NCBI RefSeq assembly: GCF_029948125.1
Contig: NZ_JASAMB010000026.1
Span: 31,925-95,924, forward strand
Origin: Catellatospora sp. KI3
GTDB taxonomy: Bacteria; Actinomycetota; Actinomycetes; Mycobacteriales; Micromonosporaceae
Direction of reading: 5' to 3'
Length of the DNA stretch: 64,000 bases
Part shown: one piece after another, positions 59,028 through 64,000 of the stretch
Numbering within the stretch: the stretch's first letter is position 1
Layout: the number at the start of each line of letters is the position of its first letter
Position numbers and translations under genes: made by a program
The notes under the pieces: model-generated
What the model saw: the letters and a program-made list of their open reading frames with translations, nothing else
Database searches by the model: none
Told to the model about the DNA's origin: nothing

Positions 59028-60731
59028 TCAGCCGGCGGTGCAGGCCGCCGCGGTGGGTACGGTCGTGTCGCCGCTCGGCCGGGACGCCTGGAAGCCCCAG
59101 GTGGTGCCCGCACCGGCCGGGACGGCCGCGTTCTGGCCGGCGACCCCGCGTGCGGTCACGGTCTGGCCGCTGACGGTCACGGTGGCGTTCCACGAGCCGG
59201 TGAGGGTGTGCCCGGCGGGCAGCGTGAACGTCACCGTCCAGCCGCTGATCCCGGTGGTGCCGGTGTTGGTCACCGTGTTGGGCTGCATGACGTACCCACC
59301 GCTCCATCCGGTCTGGAGGGTGAGCGCGGCCGCGCAGCTACCGCCGCCGGAGGCGGTGGTGACGGTGACGGCGGGGGAGAAGGCCGAGAGGTTGCCCACG
59401 GCGTCCCGGGCTCGGACCTGGTACCGGTAGGTGGTCGCCGCGGTCAGCCCGGTGTTGGTGAAGGACGTCGTGGCCGAGGTGCCGACCGAGGTGAAGGTTC
59501 CGCCCGACGCCCCGGGTGCCCGGTAGACGTCGTAGCCGGTGACGCCGATGTTGTCGGTGGCCGCGGCCCAGGTCAGGGTGGTGGCGGTGGCGCTGGTCCC
59601 GGACGCGGTGGGCGTGCCCGGCGTGGTGGGCGCCTGGGTGTCCGGCGGCGGGCAGGGCGGCGGCACCGCGTTGACGGCGGCGGTGAGGGCCGAGGTGTTG
59701 CCCGCCGCGTCGCGGGCCCGGACCGCGTACTGGGCCAGGCCGTTCAGGGTGCCGGTGAACGACGTCGCGGTGGTGGTGCCCACCAGGGCGAACGTGGAGC
59801 CGTTGGTCGAGCGGAAGACGTCGTAGCCGGTGACGGCGACGTTGTCGGTGGCGGCAGCCCAGTTGAGGGTGACCGCGAGGCTGCAGTTCACGCTCGCGCT
59901 GAGTCCGGTCGGCACGCTGGGCGGGGTGGTGTCGGCCGGTGTCGTGCCGCCCAGCAGCTGGATCAGCGCGGGGTACCAGCGGTCGGACATCTTCTGGAAG
60001 CCGGAATCGTCGGGGTGTACGCCGTCGCTGGTGTCGACGGCGGTGTCGAAGCCGGAGAACTGGTCCACGACCGTGACCGGCGACTGCGCGGTGGACTTGC
60101 CCGCCGCCCACGCCGGGATGGCGGCGTTGAGCGCCGACACGCCCGCGGGGCACCAGGAGCACCCGCTCGGGGTCATCGGGATGATCTGCGCCACCAGCAC
60201 CTTGATGCCGGGGTTGTCGGCGCGCATCTGGTCGACGAGCTTGCCGTACGCGGTGAGGATCGTCGCGGTGGGCAGGTTGCTCCAGATGTCGTTGGTGCCC
60301 AGGTGCATCAGGACGACGTCCGGGTGGGTGGCGGCCAGCCAGCCCGGCAGCTGGTTCTGGTCGGCGATGCCGGTCGCCTTGAAGCCGCCGTGCCCTTCGT
60401 TGTCGCCGTCCCAGCCGTTCAGGCCGCAGCCGCCGCCGGGCAGCGTGCCGACGAAGTCGACGCTGGTGAACCCGTTGCGCTGCAGGCGGTCCCAGAGCAC
60501 GGCGCGCCAGCAGCCCGGCCCGCCGGTGATGGAGTCGCCCAGCGGCATGACGCGGACCGGTGCCGCGGCGTGGGCGGCGGGCGGCCCGGCGATCGCGATG
60601 GCGGCGACGGCGGCCAGCGCGCAGAGGGCGGACAGGATGCGGCGGCCGCGTGCGGTGCGACCGGTGGTGCGGGGAGCGGGTGCCGGCGGCGGTCCGTGCA
60701 GGGCCGACCGGAGCGGATGGTGCCGGGACAT
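59028..60731 (-). CDS. Secreted SGNH/GDSL hydrolase with two FN3 domains and CBM2
   Basis: A 567-residue protein with GGAGG upstream of the ATG (MSRHHPLRSALHG). A long basic signal peptide ends near AAHAAAP. The SGNH esterase domain has GDSITGG (Ser67), the Gly in GGFKATG, LGTNDIW (Asn147) and SDGVHPD (Asp236, His239). Residues about 275-455 hold two fibronectin-III domains (TAATTYRYQVRARDAVGNLS). The C-terminal about 100 residues are CBM2 (LQTGWSGGYVMQPNTVTNTG, WTVTFTLPAGH). It probably removes acetyl groups from plant polysaccharides while bound to them. A CebR/BglR-like operator precedes it. Confidence 0.93.
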   Translation of the reverse strand: MSRHHPLRSALHGPPPAPAPRTTGRTARGRRILSALCALAAVAAIAIAGPPAAHAAAPVRVMPLGDSITGGPGCWRAVLWDRLQRNGFTSVDFVGTLPGGGCGLNGWDGDNEGHGGFKATGIADQNQLPGWLAATHPDVVLMHLGTNDIWSNLPTATILTAYGKLVDQMRADNPGIKVLVAQIIPMTPSGCSWCPAGVSALNAAIPAWAAGKSTAQSPVTVVDQFSGFDTAVDTSDGVHPDDSGFQKMSDRWYPALIQLLGGTTPADTTPPSVPTGLSASVNCSLAVTLNWAAATDNVAVTGYDVFRSTNGSTFALVGTTTATSFTGTLNGLAQYAVRARDAAGNTSALTAAVNAVPPPCPPPDTQAPTTPGTPTASGTSATATTLTWAAATDNIGVTGYDVYRAPGASGGTFTSVGTSATTSFTNTGLTAATTYRYQVRARDAVGNLSAFSPAVTVTTASGGGSCAAALTLQTGWSGGYVMQPNTVTNTGTTGISGWTVTFTLPAGHTLTGSWNATVTVSGQTVTARGVAGQNAAVPAGAGTTWGFQASRPSGDTTVPTAAACTAG

Positions 60732-60769
60732 GGGCGTGCCTCCGGGGGTGGGAGTTTTGAGAGCTTCGA

Positions 60770-60783
60770 TGGAAGCGCTCCCA
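60770..60783. promoter_or_regulatory. CebR/BglR-like LacI-family operator upstream of SGNH esterase
   Basis: TGGAAGCGCTCCCA, one base off the perfect palindrome TGGGAGCGCTCCCA known for actinobacterial cellobiose/beta-glucoside regulators of the LacI family. It lies about 40 nt upstream of the esterase ATG at 60731. The regulator is not encoded nearby. Confidence 0.8.
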
Positions 60784-60817
60784 CCATGCGACGCCACGGC
60801 ACCCAAGTCAAGCGGAG

Positions 60818-60856
60818 CCCGCCAGCCGGACCGGTCCAGGACCTCCGGCTGGCGGG
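60818..60856 (-). terminator. Terminator hairpin after the methyltransferase gene
   Basis: Perfect 13-bp inverted repeat, arms 60818-60830 and 60844-60856, directly after the stop of the minus-strand methyltransferase at 60857. Confidence 0.65.
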
Positions 60857-61639
60857 CTACCGGCTACCGGGACTGCGACGCAGTTCGGCGCGCAGTTGCA
60901 GGAACCGGAAGAGCCCGGGTCGGCCGGCGATCGGCTCGTACCGGTCGACGACGGCGTCCACGAAGGCGGGACCGTCCGCCGCCGGCAGCCGCGACGTCCA
61001 GTCCGAGAACCCGACCGTGCACCACTGCGCGAACTGCTCCCGCGAGCCGAAGTCCCATTCGCGGTCGGCGACCGACTGCGCGGTCACCTCCAGACCCGCG
61101 CTGCCCACGATCTTGGCCAGATCGTCGGGGTCGATGTGCACGTACGGCTGGGCCAGGTCGGCGAAGGCCGCCGCCCAGCGCGGATCGCGCGTCACGTCCA
61201 TCGCGACCCGCTCGACGCTGCGCCGGGGACCGTGGCAGACGAACTGCACCAGCGCGCGCCCGCTCGGTTTGAGCGCCGCCGCGATGGCGCGGTAGGCGGT
61301 CTCCTGGTCGGGCACCCAGTGCAGCGCGTTGAACGAGACGACGAGGTCGAACTCCGGCCCGAACGTCATGGTGGTGACGTCACCGAACTGGAACGACACG
61401 TTCGCCGGGCCGCCGTCGGCGGCGTGCGCCGCGTCGATCATCCGCGGCGAGGCGTCCACGCCGAGCACGGATCCGTCCGGTACCCGGGCGGCGAGCTGCC
61501 GGGTCACGTACCCGTCGCCGCAGCCGACGTCGAGGACGCGCTCACTGCCGGCGACCGCCACGGACTCCAGCGAGGCCGTCGCCATCGCCCGCTGCAGCCC
61601 GCTGATGTGTACGTATCCAGCACCGTCCCAGTCGGCCAT
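60857..61639 (-). CDS. Class I SAM-dependent methyltransferase (trans-aconitate-methyltransferase-like)
   Basis: A 260-residue cytoplasmic protein. Motif I reads VLDVGCGDGYVTRQLAAR, then GVDASPRMID, FQFGDVTTM, FDLVVSFNALHWVPD and a C-terminal FLQLRAELRRS. The LHWV segment is typical of Tam-like enzymes that methylate small carboxylates, but the substrate cannot be set from sequence. Independent gene with its own terminator. Confidence 0.9.
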   Translation of the reverse strand: MADWDGAGYVHISGLQRAMATASLESVAVAGSERVLDVGCGDGYVTRQLAARVPDGSVLGVDASPRMIDAAHAADGGPANVSFQFGDVTTMTFGPEFDLVVSFNALHWVPDQETAYRAIAAALKPSGRALVQFVCHGPRRSVERVAMDVTRDPRWAAAFADLAQPYVHIDPDDLAKIVGSAGLEVTAQSVADREWDFGSREQFAQWCTVGFSDWTSRLPAADGPAFVDAVVDRYEPIAGRPGLFRFLQLRAELRRSPGSR

Positions 61640-61762
61640 GCGATCCCCCGAAAGCGTCAGAACATCCCCCTGAAATACGCATATGGGATTCTTCCGGCTG
61701 GAGGCGCGGAAAGTCGACCGACCGCACTTCTGGAGTGGTTCAAGACGGTTGCGGGCGGTACG

Positions 61763-62401
61763 TCAGCGCGCGGGCGCGCAGTTGGCGCTGACCCGCAGCA
61801 CCGAGTACTCGCGGTCGTCGGTGGTGATGCCCGAGGCCACGCCGTCGAAGACGGTCTCCGTCTTCTGGAAGCCGCGGCGCTGCTCGTAGTGCAGGTGCGG
61901 GGCGCCGGAGTCGCCGGTGCTGCCCACCTTGCCGATCTGCTCACCCTGCCGCACCCGCTGGCCGACCCGGACCAGCGGCGGCTCCAGCAGGTGCAGGTAT
62001 GCCGTCTCCCAGCGCCCGCCGTGATCGATCTTCACCCAGTAACCGCCGCCGCTGCCGCGCGGGCCCTGCGGGTTCTGCGGCGTACGCCCGCCGAGGCTGC
62101 CGTTGACGCCCGCCGCGACGACCTCGCCGTCGTAGGACGCCAGCACCGGCCGCCCCCACGCCGTCCTGCCCTCCATCGGGAACAGGTCGACGTCGTTGTC
62201 GCCGTGCCCGGGATAGGTGCCGAGCTGCCACTTCTCCCCGCACGCGACCGGCAGCTGGAACGGCGGCCGCGGCCCGGCGGGCCAGAACCACATGACGGCG
62301 GCGGTCCCCGCCAGCACGGCCAGTGCCACACCGGTCCCCAGCAGCACCCGTGCCCGCCGCCTGGCTCGGCGGCGGGCACGGGTGGCCTGGTAGACGGTCA
62401 T
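61763..62401 (-). CDS. Membrane-anchored M23 (LytM) peptidase
   Basis: A 212-residue protein. A basic N-terminus and hydrophobic segment LLGTGVALAVLAGTAAVMWF anchor it. The peptidase domain has GHGDNDVDLFP (His and Asp zinc ligands, slightly atypical HxDxD instead of HxGxD), YWVKIDHGGRWETAYLHLL and APHLHYEQ (HxH). Four Cys may give disulfides. It acts on peptidoglycan outside the membrane. Monocistronic. Confidence 0.85.
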   Translation of the reverse strand: MTVYQATRARRRARRRARVLLGTGVALAVLAGTAAVMWFWPAGPRPPFQLPVACGEKWQLGTYPGHGDNDVDLFPMEGRTAWGRPVLASYDGEVVAAGVNGSLGGRTPQNPQGPRGSGGGYWVKIDHGGRWETAYLHLLEPPLVRVGQRVRQGEQIGKVGSTGDSGAPHLHYEQRRGFQKTETVFDGVASGITTDDREYSVLRVSANCAPAR

Positions 62402-62470
62402 GACCTCAGATGATGGCAGACCGCGGCAAGCCGTCGAGGGCTCGGCCGACCGTCGGCCGGGTCCGACCGG

Positions 62471-64000
62471 TCAGGGTGTCGTCAGCGCGAACTGCCGCAC
62501 CGTGACGGAGCCGCCCAGGGCCTGGGTGGCGTAGTTGAAGATGCCGAACCGGTAGCCCATGAAGAACTGCCAGGCGTTGTTGAGGGTGAAGGCGGAGCCC
62601 AGCGAGGTGAAGTTGACGCCGTCGGTGCTGTAGGAGAAGCGGGCCTGGCGTCCGCTGCCGGGCCGGATGTCGGCGTTGGCCCGCAGCCAGAGCCGACCGC
62701 CGGAGACCGCGGCGGAGGCGACCTCGGTGCCGGTGCCGGTGGTGTTCCAGCTGCCGTCCATGGTGAGGCCGTTGGTCATCACGACCCTGGTGGTGCCGTT
62801 GTCGCGCTTGACGCCGATCCAGGCCGAGGAGTCGCGCAGCATGGCCAGCCCGCTGCGGTCGCCGTCGCGCATGGTCGAGTAGTCGAGTTCGATCGTGGCG
62901 GTGGAGGTCGGGCCCTGGATGCGGTGGGTCAGGGTGTTGCGGGCGTTGTAGAGGTCGCTGGTGACGGTCGCCGTCTGCAGCCGCAGGCCGTTGTTGACGC
63001 TGTACCTGCTGGTGTCGGGGTTGTGGTTCCACTCCCACTGCGGTCCGAGGGCGGTGCCGGCGAAGGTGTCGGTGCCGATCATCGGTTTGACGGTGCGGGT
63101 GGTCAGCGGCTTGGGGTAGCTGGTGCCCCAGGCGCCGTTGACGAGCTGGAGCTGCGGCCAGCCGTCGGCGGTCCAGGTGACCGGGGCGAGCACCGGGATG
63201 CGCCCGCCGGGGAAGGCGTCGACGAAGGCCATGTAGTACCAGGCGCCGTTCTGGGTCTGCACCAGGCCGCCCTGGTGCGGGACCCCGCCGCCGGAGACCG
63301 GGCCGGGCAGGTTGAGCAGCAGCTGCTGCATCGTGTACGGGCCGAACGGGTTGGACGACTTGAGCACGTACTGGCCGTTGGCGGGGCGGGTCAGGAAGAT
63401 GTAGTAGCTGCCGTTGCGCTTGTAGAAGCGCGCCCCCTCCAGCGTGCCGACGCTGGACGGGGTGGTGAACACCTGCTGGGTGCGGACCTGGCTGAGCCCG
63501 TCGGCCGACAGCTGCGCGACGCTGATGTTGCTGTTGCCGTACGCGACGTACATGGTGTCGTTGTCGTCCACGAGCAGACCGGCGTCGTAGTAGCAGTTGT
63601 TGATCGTGGAACGCTTGCTCCACGGGCCTTCGACGGTGCTCGCCGTGTACACGTAGGTCTTGTTGAACTCCATGCAGCCGATCCAGTAGAACGTGCTGTT
63701 GGCGGGCCGGTAGTTCAGGGTCGAGGCCCAGATGCCCTTGACGTAGGCGCGTCCGCCGCTGAGGTTGTACGCGCTGGAGTGGTCGAGGGTGGGCACCGAG
63801 TGCCCGGCGAACTCCCAGTTGACCAGGTCGTAGGAGCGCAGGATCGGCGCACCGGGGGAGTAGTGCATGGTGGAGGCGGAGTAGTAGTAGGCGTCGCCGA
63901 CCCGGATGATGTCGATGTCGGCGAAGTCCTGCCACAGCACCGGGTTGGTGTACGCGCCGCCGGGCTGCGGAGACGAGGACGCGGACGGGCTGGGCGTGCT
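62471..64000 (-). CDS. GH43 glycoside hydrolase (arabinofuranosidase/xylosidase type), 5' partial
   Basis: At least 509 residues; the frame is still open at the window edge, so the N-terminus is missing. The first visible residues form a Ser/Pro linker (STPSPSASSS), suggesting a preceding binding domain. The five-bladed propeller starts LWQDFADIDIIRVGDAYYYS, with the general-base Asp. It continues through PAGRLVYVKG-like RAYVKGIWASTL and YYDAGLLVDDNDTMYVAYGN to RFYKRNGSYYIFLT, with the acid Glu likely in VGTLEGARF. The last about 190 residues form the GH43 C-terminal beta-sandwich (QWEWNHNPDTSRYSVN, IELDYSTMRDGDRSGLAML). It cleaves arabinose or xylose from hemicellulose. Exact substrate unknown. 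Confidence 0.92.
   Translation of the reverse strand, partial: STPSPSASSSPQPGGAYTNPVLWQDFADIDIIRVGDAYYYSASTMHYSPGAPILRSYDLVNWEFAGHSVPTLDHSSAYNLSGGRAYVKGIWASTLNYRPANSTFYWIGCMEFNKTYVYTASTVEGPWSKRSTINNCYYDAGLLVDDNDTMYVAYGNSNISVAQLSADGLSQVRTQQVFTTPSSVGTLEGARFYKRNGSYYIFLTRPANGQYVLKSSNPFGPYTMQQLLLNLPGPVSGGGVPHQGGLVQTQNGAWYYMAFVDAFPGGRIPVLAPVTWTADGWPQLQLVNGAWGTSYPKPLTTRTVKPMIGTDTFAGTALGPQWEWNHNPDTSRYSVNNGLRLQTATVTSDLYNARNTLTHRIQGPTSTATIELDYSTMRDGDRSGLAMLRDSSAWIGVKRDNGTTRVVMTNGLTMDGSWNTTGTGTEVASAAVSGGRLWLRANADIRPGSGRQARFSYSTDGVNFTSLGSAFTLNNAWQFFMGYRFGIFNYATQALGGSVTVRQFALTTP

Noticed and set aside
55519..59307. Very long minus-strand open frame opposite the second SARP gene
   Set aside because: Same antisense artefact; the plus strand carries clear SARP, NB-ARC and TPR motifs.

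Overview
The window is a stretch of a very GC-rich actinobacterial chromosome. Coding regions end almost every codon in G or C, ATG/GTG starts follow GGAGG-type ribosome sites, and AfsR/SARP regulators, LacI-family sugar regulators, CBM2-bearing secreted hydrolases and STAND NTPases are all present. This mix suits a soil or plant-litter member of the Micromonosporaceae, but no rRNA or tRNA gene is present to prove it. No insertion sequence, integrase, tRNA, rRNA or CRISPR array was seen.

Layout. (1) 1-4.4 kb: the end of an arabinofuranose-binding (AbfB) protein, a lipoprotein, a helical unknown, a 3' gene remnant, and a RibD-like reductase with its AraC regulator. (2) 4.4-10.8 kb: a GH42 beta-galactosidase, ABC sugar importer and divergent LacI regulator, with two matching operators on the promoter. 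(3) 11-16.4 kb: a secreted CBM6-DUF1996 protein, then a LacI regulator followed by a two-component system and a membrane-tethered CBM35 protein; GAGCGCTC palindromes precede both the regulator and the kinase. (4) 16.5-24.6 kb: NAD(P)HX dehydratase, a histidine phosphatase, a secreted triple-repeat protein facing an AfsR-like SARP regulator across 11-bp direct repeats, and a half-length P450 coupled to a PEP-mutase-family enzyme with a divergent ArsR-type regulator. (5) 24.7-30.4 kb: a pectin locus: PL1 pectate lyase-CBM2, CBM2-CE8 pectin methylesterase, and an ECF sigma factor fused through a zinc-finger anti-sigma-like segment and a membrane helix to an outer PL9-like beta-helix. (6) 30.4-45.3 kb: cell-wall enzymes (M15, two M23), SDR and AraC genes, a second two-component system, a GlxA-type regulator and its target reductase, NYN-LOTUS RNase-like protein, MMPL transporter, TPR and VWA proteins.

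(7) 45.4-48.4 kb: a five-gene minus-strand RiPP operon. A 60-residue precursor ends in four aromatic-X-X tripeptides, and is followed by a GrrM/OscB-like radical SAM/SPASM enzyme, a glycosyltransferase, a methyltransferase and a 46-residue CxxCxGxG zinc protein. (8) 48.8-54.9 kb: divergent from it, an HTH-NB-ARC-macro-domain protein, a coupled WD40 protein, and a convergent nucleoside-phosphorylase-NACHT protein. This looks like a STAND conflict or immunity island. (9) 55-64 kb: a second SARP regulator with a small secreted protein, a secreted SGNH esterase-FN3-CBM2 under a CebR/BglR-like operator, a methyltransferase, another M23 peptidase, and a GH43 glycosidase cut by the window end.

The strongest candidates for undescribed biology are the RiPP operon, the macro/NB-ARC/WD40/PNP-NACHT island beside it, and the sigma-factor-to-pectate-lyase fusion in the pectin locus. 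Start choices were made by eye from ribosome sites and gene overlaps. Family calls rest on motifs and remembered family patterns, not on a search.
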